Notes: a model not told the origin generated them from the sequence alone. DNA of 52,943 bases from Candidatus Sulfotelmatobacter sp. (GCA_030041415.1 JASHNX010000186.1:1-52943); one strand, 5' to 3'. Positions 32,825-42,000 are shown, counted from the first letter of the stretch. A program made the numbers and translations.

Positions 32825-35125
32825 TTAGCGGGCTGCAGCCTTCTTTTTTTCCAGAGCGGCGTAGATTCCGGGGTCTGTGCAAATTTCGTAATAGGTGCGA
32901 TCGGTCCAGCCCAGGACCGAAAAATCCTCGAGATTGATACGAGGCATGCGGCTCTCGCGTACCACGATCTTGCGGAAGATGTCTCGGTCCACCGGCACCG
33001 TGCCGCTCAAAAGTTTGTACTCGCCCTTCTCAGCCGATACTGACGGCGGCAGCTTCACCGCCAACGGGATGAGCGAAATTTCCTGCTCAAGCTTGCGGAA
33101 TGCGGCCTCGTTCATGCGGATGCCACCCAGGTTGTAGCTGATTACGGAATCTTCCGGATTCGTGGACTCGCTGGCATCGCGCGACTGAAACGCATACACG
33201 TGAAACGGACCGGCTTGCGGCTCCATCACCTTGCGTGCCCGCTTATTGCAGGAAGAAAGCCGATCACTTTCGTTCAGCGCTTCGGAAATCATGATTTGCC
33301 GCTCGCCATCCATCAAGTACAGCGGCGCCGATTCCTGCAACGTGATTCCCACGCCCAGTTCTAGTTCCGGCATCTGCGAACGCCGCATCAGTTCGTTATA
33401 GCCACGCACAATTTCGATCATCTCGCGAGCCAGGACACAGGCGCGGCTAACGGCGAGTTCGGGTTCGCCCGAGTGCTCGATGATCGCGAGGATGATGGCG
33501 TCACCTTCCAGAAACACCTTCTGTGCGCCGTATTTTCCGAGCAGCTTGTTCACCGGGTCGTAGAAATTAAGGCTGAAGTAAGAGGCTGGGTTGAGTCCCT
33601 TCTCCATCAAAGTTCGCGTTAGCCGGGTTGAGTCGCGAACGTCCGCCTTGATGACAACATGACGAAGCACGCGATCTTGTTCCGGCCGCTCTTGCTGCTC
33701 ATCCGGCAACAGAAATTCGTAGAGCGTCCCGTTGACGCGCGAAAGCTCACGCACTTTTTCAGTGGTGACGACATTGACGGAATCCAGCGCCGCGAGAAGA
33801 GTCTCCAGCCGGCGCAGGTCCCGATGATAAAGAGAAAAATCCTGCAGGAAACGGGCCGCGGTTTTCGCACGCTCAGCGCCGCGGCAACCCGCAACCTTGG
33901 CCACCGCCGCGTAAAGGCTGTTGGGCGAGAGCTTGCCGTGCTCCTGAATCAGGCGCTCGACGCGATCGCACTCTGGCCGGGAAATTAGTGCATTCTTCAA
34001 CTGTTGTGGGTTGATGCGCGGCGCGTACTCGCTGAGCAGCGGCAGGGTGTGGTAGGAAGCTATTACGCATTCGATGACCTGCTCATCCTCGAGCAGACGC
34101 ACCCACTTCGCCAGCCGCTCCTGCTGGGCTAAGCCTTCTGGCGTAGAGTCATCGGGCGTGCCCGTCCCGACCAAAGAGCGAGCATTTTCTGGAACGCATA
34201 TCCAGCCATCAATGCTCTCAGTCTTGGTTTCCTCGCCATAAAGCGACCGCATGAAATTCCACACGATATCCTGCAGGCGTGGATAACGATCAGGGTCGCG
34301 CTCCCAGTTGCCGAGCATGACATAGTGTTCGGCACAGAGAAAATCGTCGCGGCCATCCTCTGAGAACGCCAGTCGATTCACAAAAAGGCCATAGCTGGCC
34401 AAGGAAACGTTGATGGCCGTTGTGCTTTGCTCCGGGTTCGCTGCCATGTCGGGAGTATTGGTCTCACTCACCCCCGACCCTCCAAAGAAGGAGCGGCGCG
34501 TGCGCGCCAGAGTCTCTTTCTCGATTTCGCGAACGGTCTCGAAAAGGTCCTGGCCGGTTTTGCGCAGGATGATCTTCTTCCGCACCTGGAAAGCCGCCAC
34601 GCGCTCGCGGTACTCGACAGCTTTGCCGTGGCGAATGCCCTCGTAGTTTTTAAGCAGAACCCGGCAGCGCTCGAGCACTTGTGCGAACTGCACTTGCATC
34701 TCGAGCCTAAGGAATTTGGTAATCGCAAGCCGTGCCAGCAGATCGAGCGCAATATTTTCTTCCTTCTTGGCTCGATTCAACGCGGCCAGGTGCAGCTCGG
34801 TCAGCAGCGGCTTCCAGTCAGTCTTGTCGGCAGTTGTTCGATCGGTTTTGGGAACAGCAGCAGCTCGCAACCATTCCGGCGCCTGGCTTTGCGGTTTGGC
34901 CTCAGCGGCGAGCAAACCTTCCAGCTCGCCGTACCGCACGATCAGACGCATGACTTGCGCTCGGGCCGCGTCAACAAAACGTGGGCTGAGGCTGACATCA
35001 TGCCGCAGATTGTCGACGCCAACCGATAAGCCCTCGAGTGCGATGGATGGAGCAGCTGCGACCAGTTCCGGAAGCGGAAGTCTATCCGGCTGCTTGCCCA
35101 GGCGAAAGATGGGGAGACGCGGCAT
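32825..35125 (-). CDS. large protein with atypical class III nucleotidyl cyclase domain
   Basis: A 766-residue protein without signal peptide or membrane helix. Residues 1-480 are unrecognised, mostly helical. Residues ~487-690 resemble a class III cyclase catalytic domain: metal-binding Asp495 in KADVRDSTRL and Asp542 in LEGDAII, the GVGITL strand near 591-596, and the transition-state pair Asn618 and Arg622 in ALNESDRL. The usual lysine three residues before the GD pair is replaced by Phe538, with Lys536 displaced, and the purine-contacting Asp before the Asn motif is not apparent. The catalytic core could therefore be active with altered base specificity. It could equally be a degenerate sensor. 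It is the downstream neighbour of the M28 peptidase gene, 174 bp apart. Confidence 0.75.
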   Translation of the reverse strand: MPRLPIFRLGKQPDRLPLPELVAAAPSIALEGLSVGVDNLRHDVSLSPRFVDAARAQVMRLIVRYGELEGLLAAEAKPQSQAPEWLRAAAVPKTDRTTADKTDWKPLLTELHLAALNRAKKEENIALDLLARLAITKFLRLEMQVQFAQVLERCRVLLKNYEGIRHGKAVEYRERVAAFQVRKKIILRKTGQDLFETVREIEKETLARTRRSFFGGSGVSETNTPDMAANPEQSTTAINVSLASYGLFVNRLAFSEDGRDDFLCAEHYVMLGNWERDPDRYPRLQDIVWNFMRSLYGEETKTESIDGWICVPENARSLVGTGTPDDSTPEGLAQQERLAKWVRLLEDEQVIECVIASYHTLPLLSEYAPRINPQQLKNALISRPECDRVERLIQEHGKLSPNSLYAAVAKVAGCRGAERAKTAARFLQDFSLYHRDLRRLETLLAALDSVNVVTTEKVRELSRVNGTLYEFLLPDEQQERPEQDRVLRHVVIKADVRDSTRLTRTLMEKGLNPASYFSLNFYDPVNKLLGKYGAQKVFLEGDAIILAIIEHSGEPELAVSRACVLAREMIEIVRGYNELMRRSQMPELELGVGITLQESAPLYLMDGERQIMISEALNESDRLSSCNKRARKVMEPQAGPFHVYAFQSRDASESTNPEDSVISYNLGGIRMNEAAFRKLEQEISLIPLAVKLPPSVSAEKGEYKLLSGTVPVDRDIFRKIVVRESRMPRINLEDFSVLGWTDRTYYEICTDPGIYAALEKKKAAAR

Positions 35126-35299
35126 CGTGAGAGCTAAAACGGTCCGAAGTCGCTGATAAGCCAGCGCATATCGAGGCTAGCACGCGCACAGCAACGCCTA
35201 AAGTTACCTAGGTTACGGAGGAATTGGATCGGGCTAAACGATAGGGCCCTGGAGGCTGAATTCGCACATTCAAAATGGGCCGGCGATAAACCTTGCTTC

Positions 35300-37009
35300 C
35301 TATTCACTTCCGATCCGGGCGCCTTCGAACTCATCGCCCTTTTGCCAACCGATGAGGCGCGTTAATCCGGCGGCCTCCCATCCCAGAGCAAATCCGAAGC
35401 GCGCCATCGCCGCGTCGCCGATGAAATTCATTTCGGGATGATACTCATCGCTCGGCTGGTGATAGTGGTTCTTAACGTAATCTTCATTTTGTGCGACACC
35501 CCAGCTTGCGTCATGACCTTTGAACTTTACCCCTTCATTGATGGAAAAGGCCGGGATTCCCACGCGAGCGAGACTGAAATGATCGGAGCGGTAATAGTAC
35601 CCTGCTCCGGGGCTGGCATCCGGACGGATTGCCAGACGAAACTCCTTCGCAGTCGCCTGCACCCACGGATAGAACGTGGTTCGCTCCGAACCAGAGACTT
35701 CCACTTCCTGCGGCTCGCCGACCGGCTGGACCGCGTCGAAGTTCAAATCGAGCGTAATCTTTCCTGCCGGAACCGGCGGATGCTTGCCGAGATATTCTGA
35801 TCCCAGCAATCCCTGCTCTTCCGCGGTGACCGAAGCAAAAATGATCGAGCGGGGCGGACGATCCCTGGCAACGCTGAACGCCCGGGCAATTTCTAGCAGG
35901 ATGCCGCATCCCGTGGCGTTATCGACAGCTCCGTTGTAAATGTTGTCTCCCGGCATATCGGGACGGACACCGAGATGATCGTAGTGCGCTGTAAACATGA
36001 CCGCTTCATCTTTCGTTTTGCGGCTCGAACCGGGCAGCATAGCTACAACATTTTCTGATTCAAAATCACGGACGCTGCTCACCATATGCGCTTTCAATTT
36101 CGCGCCAAGATTCACAGGATGAAATGCGCGTGTGGCCGCGTCGGCGATCAGCTTGTTAAGATCCAGTCCTGAAGCTGCAACCAGCTTCTTCGCCACATCG
36201 AGTTGGACCCACGACGCGACTTTTAAAGCTGGACCCTCCAGCTTCAGATAGGATTTCTCTCCGGAGTTCGAGTTACGCACCACTTCCCACGGATAGCTCG
36301 CCATGTCTTCCCGGTGGATGAGAATCGCTCCGATCGCGCCTTTGCGCTTGGCTTCTTCATATTTGTAGGTCCAGCGGCCGTAATATGTGAGAGCCTTTCC
36401 TTTGAAGAAATTCGGATCGTCGGACGGTGGCTCGTTCACCAGCATAAGGAGGACTTTGCCGCGCACATCTACGCCTTTGTAATCGTCCCAGCGATATTCG
36501 GGAGCTTCGATTCCGTAGCCGACGAAAACAATATCGGCATCAACGTCGGAGTTCGCCTGCTGGGTCTGATCGTATGCGACATACTCATCGAGCGGCTTGA
36601 GATTCATCGCCGCTCCTTGCTTCGGGACGAGGGTAAAACGCGTTTCCGGCAGGGTCGTGACTCCCACCAACGGAACTTTCTGGAAATATGTGCCATTGTC
36701 TCCGGCAGGCTTCAACCCATACTCGGCAAATTGGGTCGCGATGTATTGCGCGGCAATCTCCCCACCGCGCTGGCCTGTTCCCCGGCCTTCGAGCAAGTCG
36801 TGGCCGAGGAAGCGGACGTGCCACCGTATGTGTTCGGGGTCGATTGTTTCGAGCGCCGCGAAGGCGGCGGACGGCAAACGAACCGAAACTGGGTCGTGCT
36901 TCGAAGGAGTCGGAACGGCCGCCGGAGCGGGAGGTTCCGCCGGCAAGGCGCTCGCACCGAAAACAAAAATCAGGCAAGCGGTCAAGACGCCTTTCACGAA
37001 GGGTCGCAT
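35300..37009 (-). CDS. secreted M28-family metallopeptidase with PA domain insert
   Basis: A 569-residue exported zinc aminopeptidase-type protein. A signal peptide (1-24, ending ALPAE) is followed by the M28 fold interrupted by a protease-associated domain (about 130-280). Metal-binding and catalytic motifs are present in order: TAHYDHLG, GAVDNATGCG, VTAEEQGLLG and the late SDHFSLARVGIPA. All expected ligands (His, Asp, Glu-Glu, His) can be seen. The ATG at 37009 begins the signal peptide directly. It fits the peptide-scavenging theme of the S9 peptidase at 5744 and the G1 peptidase at 51535. No clear operon partner; gaps on both sides exceed 170 bp. Confidence 0.92.
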   Translation of the reverse strand: MRPFVKGVLTACLIFVFGASALPAEPPAPAAVPTPSKHDPVSVRLPSAAFAALETIDPEHIRWHVRFLGHDLLEGRGTGQRGGEIAAQYIATQFAEYGLKPAGDNGTYFQKVPLVGVTTLPETRFTLVPKQGAAMNLKPLDEYVAYDQTQQANSDVDADIVFVGYGIEAPEYRWDDYKGVDVRGKVLLMLVNEPPSDDPNFFKGKALTYYGRWTYKYEEAKRKGAIGAILIHREDMASYPWEVVRNSNSGEKSYLKLEGPALKVASWVQLDVAKKLVAASGLDLNKLIADAATRAFHPVNLGAKLKAHMVSSVRDFESENVVAMLPGSSRKTKDEAVMFTAHYDHLGVRPDMPGDNIYNGAVDNATGCGILLEIARAFSVARDRPPRSIIFASVTAEEQGLLGSEYLGKHPPVPAGKITLDLNFDAVQPVGEPQEVEVSGSERTTFYPWVQATAKEFRLAIRPDASPGAGYYYRSDHFSLARVGIPAFSINEGVKFKGHDASWGVAQNEDYVKNHYHQPSDEYHPEMNFIGDAAMARFGFALGWEAAGLTRLIGWQKGDEFEGARIGSE

Positions 37010-37242
37010 AGATCAGTATTCTCCCGCGCAGCCGGCAATGGGCTTCTGAATTAGTGGGATTAGGACTATTAACTTACAGGATTGTAATGGATGATGAGAG
37101 TAACCGAGATATGAAGAACGGTGCACTCGCGTTACGGTAGTCAAATCGACTGGCCCACAAACAGACCGGATGACCCTGAACCTTCGTTTGAGAACGATTC
37201 CTTGTAGCCTGCGTTACTAGGCAATTTCGCCTTTGTCCCGTT

Positions 37243-37257
37243 CCCGCGAACCGCGGG
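37243..37257 (-). terminator. GC-rich hairpin after the redoxin gene
   Basis: CCCGCG (37243-37248) pairs perfectly with CGCGGG (37252-37257) around a 3-nt loop, 17-31 nt past the redoxin stop. There is no T tract, so termination is uncertain. Confidence 0.35.
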
Positions 37258-37273
37258 ATCAGTTCTTCGACCC

Positions 37274-37771
37274 TCAACCTGCCCGGAAATCGCGAATCTC
37301 CTCTCCGGGCCAGAACACCGGAACCGGGGTGACCTTTTCCGCATCGGCTATCTTGCTTGAAATCGCTTCGATATCCTTCTTGAGCCAGCCCACGCTGGAA
37401 AGCTCAATCTCGCCATCCTGGGCGATCCAAAAAATAGTCGGAACGTTGGTCAAGCCATAGGCATTTGAGACTGGATATCTCTCCGTGTCGTCGAGCAGGA
37501 TGGGAAAAGTGACGCCGAACTGTTTGGCAAACGCCGCGGTCTCTTTCGCGTCGTTCTGCGAAACGCCGAGGAGCCTTACATTCTTGTCGCCGTAGCTTTT
37601 ATACAGCCGCTCAAGAAATGGAAACGTGTATTGGCAAGTCGGGCAGGAAACCTTGAAAAAGGCTAGCACCACCGATCGGACGGCCAACTCGTCGGGCATG
37701 GAAAATTGCTTACCGTCGAGACCTTTTAATTTAAATTCAGGGGCTTTGGTGCCCGTAGCAAGTGCCGCCAT
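37274..37771 (-). CDS. thioredoxin-fold redoxin (AhpC/TSA or TlpA-like) with CxxC
   Basis: A 165-residue thioredoxin-fold protein of the redoxin group. It starts with the typical GTKAPEFKLKGLDG segment, has strand VVLAFFKVSCPTCQ with Cys43-x2-Cys46, a cis-proline region near TNVPTIF and a final helix. The CxxC makes a disulfide reductase or bacterioferritin-comigratory-type peroxiredoxin possible. No export signal is visible, so it probably acts in the cytoplasm. GGAGGAAAATCG just before the ATG at 37771 fixes that start over the longer frame to 37816. It is third in a - strand series after mutY and the small TonB-C gene. Confidence 0.85.
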   Translation of the reverse strand: MAALATGTKAPEFKLKGLDGKQFSMPDELAVRSVVLAFFKVSCPTCQYTFPFLERLYKSYGDKNVRLLGVSQNDAKETAAFAKQFGVTFPILLDDTERYPVSNAYGLTNVPTIFWIAQDGEIELSSVGWLKKDIEAISSKIADAEKVTPVPVFWPGEEIRDFRAG

Positions 37772-37878
37772 CGATTTTCCTCCGGTTCGCCGAATGATGC
37801 TTCGCAGCCAACGCATTTTGGTTTGTTCCGACTACTCCCGATATTTTAGATGAAGTACCAGAGAAGCCGTAGCGGCCG

Positions 37879-38400
37879 CTACGGTTCGACACACGCAGGC
37901 AGAGCAAGAATCAGGATGCGTCCCGGCGCTTCCCCGATTCCGCCCGTGCTGGAGGGTGCATCGTGCCAGGCGCACTTCCACAAGTAGAGGCATTTCCGAG
38001 CGCGCATGTAAGAGCCACCGTCGACGCACGTAGCATTCGCGTCAACCCTGAAGCCAAACGTGTAGCTCAACGAATATAGGGTCGTGCCTTCTCCGCAGCC
38101 CTGGCAAACGAAAGTCGATCGCGTTGCGCTCTCGATGGCCGCCCGCACCAGCATGGGGTGGCCGCTGATCACCTTCGCCGAAGCAACTGTGCCATCCTGC
38201 CGCACTTTGATTTCGAGTTCGACGTCTCCGGCGATTCGCGCTTGCCGGGCGAGGGGAGGATAGGCGGGCAAGTGAAGCTGATCGACGATGGCGTTTGACC
38301 TTTGCGAATCCTGGGTGCTCTGAGAAATGCCGATCGCGCAAAACACGGTCGACAAAACTACAATCAGCAGGATCGTAGCCCAATGTCGAAAAGGATTCAT
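37879..38400 (-). CDS. small secreted protein with TonB C-terminal domain and extra cysteines
   Basis: A 173-residue exported protein. A hydrophobic N-terminal segment (about 8-28: ATILLIVVLSTVFCAIGIS) is followed by a TonB-C type domain (about 40-125: LPAYPPLARQARIAGDVEL, then VRQDGTVASAKVISGHPML). Unlike true TonB proteins it has no proline-rich linker and the N-terminal segment looks like a signal peptide or anchor. A run of cysteines (CQGCG, TCVDG, RKCLY, WKCAW, PACVEP) continues to the end and may form disulfides. The ATG at 38400 is chosen for the signal; the frame extends to 38454. Such TonB-C-only proteins are common in Acidobacteriota and their role is unclear. Confidence 0.7.
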   Translation of the reverse strand: MNPFRHWATILLIVVLSTVFCAIGISQSTQDSQRSNAIVDQLHLPAYPPLARQARIAGDVELEIKVRQDGTVASAKVISGHPMLVRAAIESATRSTFVCQGCGEGTTLYSLSYTFGFRVDANATCVDGGSYMRARKCLYLWKCAWHDAPSSTGGIGEAPGRILILALPACVEP

Positions 38401-38447
38401 GTGCGGAATTGTAGATGGCTCCCTGCCATGCAACCAGTCGCCGGTCA

Positions 38448-38473
38448 TTTGCAAAGGCTGTAGCCTTTACAAA
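38448..38473 (-). terminator. hairpin over the mutY stop codon
   Basis: A 12-bp stem (38448-38459 with 38462-38473, one mismatch) and 2-nt loop include the mutY TAA. The - strand reads TTTGTAAAGGCT then AGCCTTTGCAAA. It could be a terminator, a transcript-stabilising hairpin or a small palindromic repeat. There is no long T tract. Confidence 0.4.
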
Positions 38474-39459
38474 ACCCCAGCCTTCCGCAGAATCTTTCGA
38501 GCTAGTCCGGTCAGGGCAATTGTCTTGAGCTTTCTTGTGGCGAACCAGCTGCCATTTGCGTCTGCGGCTGAGCCGTTCTGCCAAACTCGCACTGTGTAAT
38601 CCGTGACGGTAATCGAATGGCGAACAGTGAAACTCGGTTTCACAGTGCCGTTTTGAGACAAAATTTCCGGCAGTTCCCACATCCCCGCCATCAGCGATGC
38701 ATTGCGCGGCCTCCGAACCAGAAAAACTTCTCTGCCCCTTCCGTGGTCGTCACGGCACGCGAGCGAGTAGCGAATCTCGCGCTTTTTCTGCGGTATTGAC
38801 TTATTGGTCTCCGTTTCCCCGCGAGTCGCGCACAGATCGACGATGGGACAGGTCAGGCACGCAGGAGCCCGTGGCGTACATACGGTTGCGCCCAATTCCA
38901 TCATGGCCTGATTGAAATCGCCCGAGTGTTCCACATCGAGAAGATGTTGAGCGGCATTCCACAATTGCTCTCGAGTTAGCGTCTTTCCCGAAACACGCTG
39001 CAGTACCCGCTCGACGTTCCCATCGACCACAGCCACCGGTTCGTCGAAGGCGATGCTGGCAATCGCGGCCGCCGTGTAGCGCCCGATGCCTGGGAGATCT
39101 AGCCACTCCTCGGCGCGATCTGGAAGCGCGCCGCCACGTTGCCGCACGATAGTCTTTGCGGCAGCATGCAACATACGCGCACGGCGGTAGTAGCCGAGCC
39201 CACTCCATGCGGCGAGAACACTGCTTTCTCGCGCTCTTGCGAGTTTCTCCACCGTGGGAAAGCGTCGGAAGAACTCGTGGTAGTGCTCGATTACCGCGGC
39301 TACACGCGTCTGTTGCAGCATGATTTCAGAGATCCAAATGTGATACGGATCGCAGTTCGCACGCCACGGCAACTCGCGCCGGTAAGTCTTATACCAGGCA
39401 AGAAGTTTTTGCCGAAAATCCGACGTGCTTAAGCTTCGGAATACTTCGTGTTTAACCAC
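38467..39459 (-). CDS. mutY: A/G-specific adenine glycosylase
   Basis: A 330-residue DNA repair enzyme that removes adenine mispaired with 8-oxoguanine. It has catalytic Glu45 in ISEIMLQQTRV, the helix-hairpin-helix LPGIGRYTAAAI, catalytic Asp146 in VVDGNVERVL, and the 4Fe-4S ligands Cys194-x6-Cys201-x2-Cys204-x5-Cys210. A C-terminal NUDIX-like domain (about 225-330) is present but short; the family uses it to recognise 8-oxoguanine. I prefer the GTG at 39459 over the TTG at 39510, because AAGG precedes it and it leaves room for divergent promoters. The small TonB-C gene follows after 66 bp. Confidence 0.93.
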   Translation of the reverse strand: MVKHEVFRSLSTSDFRQKLLAWYKTYRRELPWRANCDPYHIWISEIMLQQTRVAAVIEHYHEFFRRFPTVEKLARARESSVLAAWSGLGYYRRARMLHAAAKTIVRQRGGALPDRAEEWLDLPGIGRYTAAAIASIAFDEPVAVVDGNVERVLQRVSGKTLTREQLWNAAQHLLDVEHSGDFNQAMMELGATVCTPRAPACLTCPIVDLCATRGETETNKSIPQKKREIRYSLACRDDHGRGREVFLVRRPRNASLMAGMWELPEILSQNGTVKPSFTVRHSITVTDYTVRVWQNGSAADANGSWFATRKLKTIALTGLARKILRKAGVL

Positions 39460-39545
39460 AGAATTCAACCTTTGCCACTTAGCCAGGTGATGCACGTCAC
39501 GGCGCCGCAAATACCCCCGGCATACACTTTCTGTGGGTGACGGTT

Positions 39546-40103
39546 ATGGCTGCGCACGTGCCGTTAACGGAATTCGCCCGTGTCCTCCAGCAGCATCTTA
39601 CCTGTCCAGCCCCGCTTCAGAAACGGGATCAAACCGAAACCAGCTTCCAGGAGATCGAGCAAGCTCTCTTCACGTCGGAAACGACGGTCTTCATCTGCGG
39701 GGAGCAGGGCAGACCGGCGCAGCTGCAGGTGATCGATGGTCTCCTCTGTGATCGATCGGGAGAGACCGATTTCCTCATCCTCGACGCATTCGAGGACGCT
39801 GGGACTGAAGCCGAACAAAGACGTATCGCGAACTTCGCTCAGCAACTAGCCGAGCAACGGGCGCCAGTGCGCTTGGTGCTTTTCGGCGTATCAGAATCTG
39901 TCCGCGAACTTCTAAAGCCACACGAATCCTGTTACGACTGTGTCCTCAACGGTCAGACCTTGCAGACGAATGCCTCAGATTGCATTTCAAGCAAGAAAGG
40001 TCGGCTAACCGGCATTAGAGCGCCGCACCATGTGTACGTCCTTTCGGAAAAGATCTTCTGGGAAATGTTGAGCGATCCAACGTTCGCCAGGGTTTTCCGC
40101 TGA
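39546..40103 (+). CDS. unknown protein with a P-loop-like but degenerate N-terminal fold
   Basis: A 185-residue soluble protein I cannot name. Segments recall a small AAA/TniB-type ATPase: a strand plus glycine loop TTVFICGEQGRPAQ where Walker A would be, a hydrophobic strand ending in acids (TDFLILDAFEDA) where Walker B would be, and a third strand VRLVLFGVSESVREL. The loop has no G-K-S/T, so nucleotide binding is doubtful. It is divergent from mutY and followed by a 277-bp gap, so no operon context helps. GTG at 39537 is an alternative start. Confidence 0.65.
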   Translation: MAAHVPLTEFARVLQQHLTCPAPLQKRDQTETSFQEIEQALFTSETTVFICGEQGRPAQLQVIDGLLCDRSGETDFLILDAFEDAGTEAEQRRIANFAQQLAEQRAPVRLVLFGVSESVRELLKPHESCYDCVLNGQTLQTNASDCISSKKGRLTGIRAPHHVYVLSEKIFWEMLSDPTFARVFR

Positions 40104-40380
40104 TGCTTCGCTAGGTTTCCCAATGGATCACACCGTCCAGTGACGAAAATCATCGCTCCCAACCCGTAACAGGTCCACACTTGCAGTAGATTGGCAACTT
40201 CTGCCCGAGTCAGCGGGAGAGTGCCTATGCAATGCGCAAATCGTGGTCCCATTGTTTCCGGTTCCTACTGTCTCAAACCCCGCAAATTGTGTGTTCCCGC
40301 GGCACAACTCCGCAGTTGGCGCGGCCGAACATTCGACTCCCTTTCGTCGCATGAGCTGCAGCATCGCCGGAGGTGCGATT

Positions 40381-41295
40381 ATGAAAACGGTTGAAGCTGG
40401 AAAGCGCATCACCCTCACGAATGTGCTGTTTGCCACAGATTTTTCTCCCAACTCCGATTTGGCTCTGCCGTACGCTGCCGCCATCTCCCGCCATTACGGG
40501 GCGAAGTTGTATGGCGCACATGTGGTGAGATCGGAAGATTACTTTTTCACCACGCCCGACCTTTGGCCGGCTCACCTGGAACAGGAGCAGCAGCTGCAGA
40601 GCGAGGTGGTGCAGCGCATGGAGCGAAATTTTGGCGACGTACCGCACACGCCATTGTTCGGTGTCGGTGATATTTGGAGCGTAATCTCGCGTTTCATTGG
40701 CGAATACTCCATCGATCTGTTAGTTGTAGGCACTCACGGCCGCACAGGCGTACGAAAGGTGCTTGCTGGATCTGTTGCGGAAACGATCTTCCGGCAGTCC
40801 CCTTGCCCGGTTCTCAGCGTGGGACCGAACGTTTCTCGCAAAGAGGAAGGCCAAGTGCATTTCCGCCGCATTTTATTCGCAACGAACTTCAGCCAGGAAT
40901 CTCTGGCCGCTTTGCCCTATGCGCTCTCTTTCGCTGAAGAAGAACAGTCAGAGCTGGTTCTGCTTCATGTTGTGGAACAACCGGCGGCTGGCGTAGCCAA
41001 TGCCGGAGCAGTTAAAGCGGCACTCGTGGAGAAACTTGAGGCGCTGGTACCGACCGACGCCGAGCCGTGGTGCGGTGTGGCTTGCGCGGTCGAATTCGGG
41101 CACGAGTTTGCCAGACCCGCAGAGAGGATCGTCGACGTGGCCAGACAACGCGAAGCTGACCTCATCGTTCTCGGAGCCCATGCGACGGACTCCGCAATCA
41201 GCAGCGTGACGCACCTGTTTCACTCGACCGTTCAACACGTCCTAGCGCATGCTTCCTGCCCAGTGCTGACGGTTCGGAGCAGTTTGAGCGTCTGA
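40381..41295 (+). CDS. tandem universal stress protein (two UspA domains)
   Basis: A 304-residue cytoplasmic protein with two Usp domains (about 10-155 and 160-304). The first keeps the ATP-binding loop G-2x-G-9x-G-S in VVGTHGRTGVRKVLAGSVAET. The second has a diverged loop (VLGAHATDSAISSVTHLFHST) without the glycines and probably does not bind ATP. The start at 40381 is fixed by GGAGGT at 40369-40374, 6 nt upstream of the ATG; the longer frame to 40243 is upstream leader. Such proteins support survival in stress and starvation. It stands alone. Confidence 0.9.
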   Translation: MKTVEAGKRITLTNVLFATDFSPNSDLALPYAAAISRHYGAKLYGAHVVRSEDYFFTTPDLWPAHLEQEQQLQSEVVQRMERNFGDVPHTPLFGVGDIWSVISRFIGEYSIDLLVVGTHGRTGVRKVLAGSVAETIFRQSPCPVLSVGPNVSRKEEGQVHFRRILFATNFSQESLAALPYALSFAEEEQSELVLLHVVEQPAAGVANAGAVKAALVEKLEALVPTDAEPWCGVACAVEFGHEFARPAERIVDVARQREADLIVLGAHATDSAISSVTHLFHSTVQHVLAHASCPVLTVRSSLSV

Positions 41296-41351
41296 CCCCA
41301 AGTGAGGACCATGTTGAGCTTTGCGCCAAGTGGCCGCGGCGGCGGAGCGAA

Positions 41352-41819
41352 TCATTTCTTAAACAGATTTTCGAATGCCTGGCGGGCATCGGTGGGACGT
41401 ACTGTCGCCGGAGTGGACGTCTCTTTCTCGCGGGTAACGCGAATCTCGTAGAACGTGCACTGGTTGCGCGCGTCTTTCTTCGCGATACGCTCTGGCACCG
41501 GCTGCATGCATTCGAAGCGCTTGCCCGGATCGAAGTACATGCACTGCTTGCAGGAGTGCAGTTCGAACCCACACTTTGGGCAAAGTCCGGTGGGCGGGAT
41601 TTGGTCCAGCACGGTGCCGCACTGGGCGCAGCGGGAAACTTCGCGGGTCCCGGGCATATTTACCGGACGCGGGCCCATGCTGTAGTCCCGCCTGGCGATT
41701 GGCGTGGGAGCTTTAGCGCCAGATTTCTCTTTTGGGCTCTCGCCGGATTCTCTCCGCGGCCGGTCGCCACTATTACGGTCGCGGTCCTGGTATCCATGCT
41801 GACGATATTTTGCTGCCAC
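41352..41819 (-). CDS. zinc-ribbon protein of unknown function
   Basis: A 155-residue protein with a disordered basic N-terminus (about 1-45) and a cysteine-rich core: CAQC, then CPKCG, then CKQC and two later Cys before CTFYEIR. The first four cysteines fit a zinc ribbon; the rest may form a second metal site. The C-terminal DARQAFENLFKK could be an interaction helix. I recognise it only as a conserved-looking hypothetical. The start is a GTG at 41819 after a G-rich stretch. It is convergent with the Usp gene. Confidence 0.7.
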   Translation of the reverse strand: MAAKYRQHGYQDRDRNSGDRPRRESGESPKEKSGAKAPTPIARRDYSMGPRPVNMPGTREVSRCAQCGTVLDQIPPTGLCPKCGFELHSCKQCMYFDPGKRFECMQPVPERIAKKDARNQCTFYEIRVTREKETSTPATVRPTDARQAFENLFKK

Positions 41820-42000
41820 AGAAAAACCCCCGCACGATGGCGTATTGTCTCGCCAGTTGCGGTTTAGAGCAAGCCCACTTAGGTGGAATTTGTCGATTTC
41901 TTGATTTGCGACTGTTTACTCCAAAACGGACAGCAATCGTCTGTATCTGTATATCCTCTGCGATCCCTGCGGTGAATCATCTTTCCTCTACAATAAGCTC

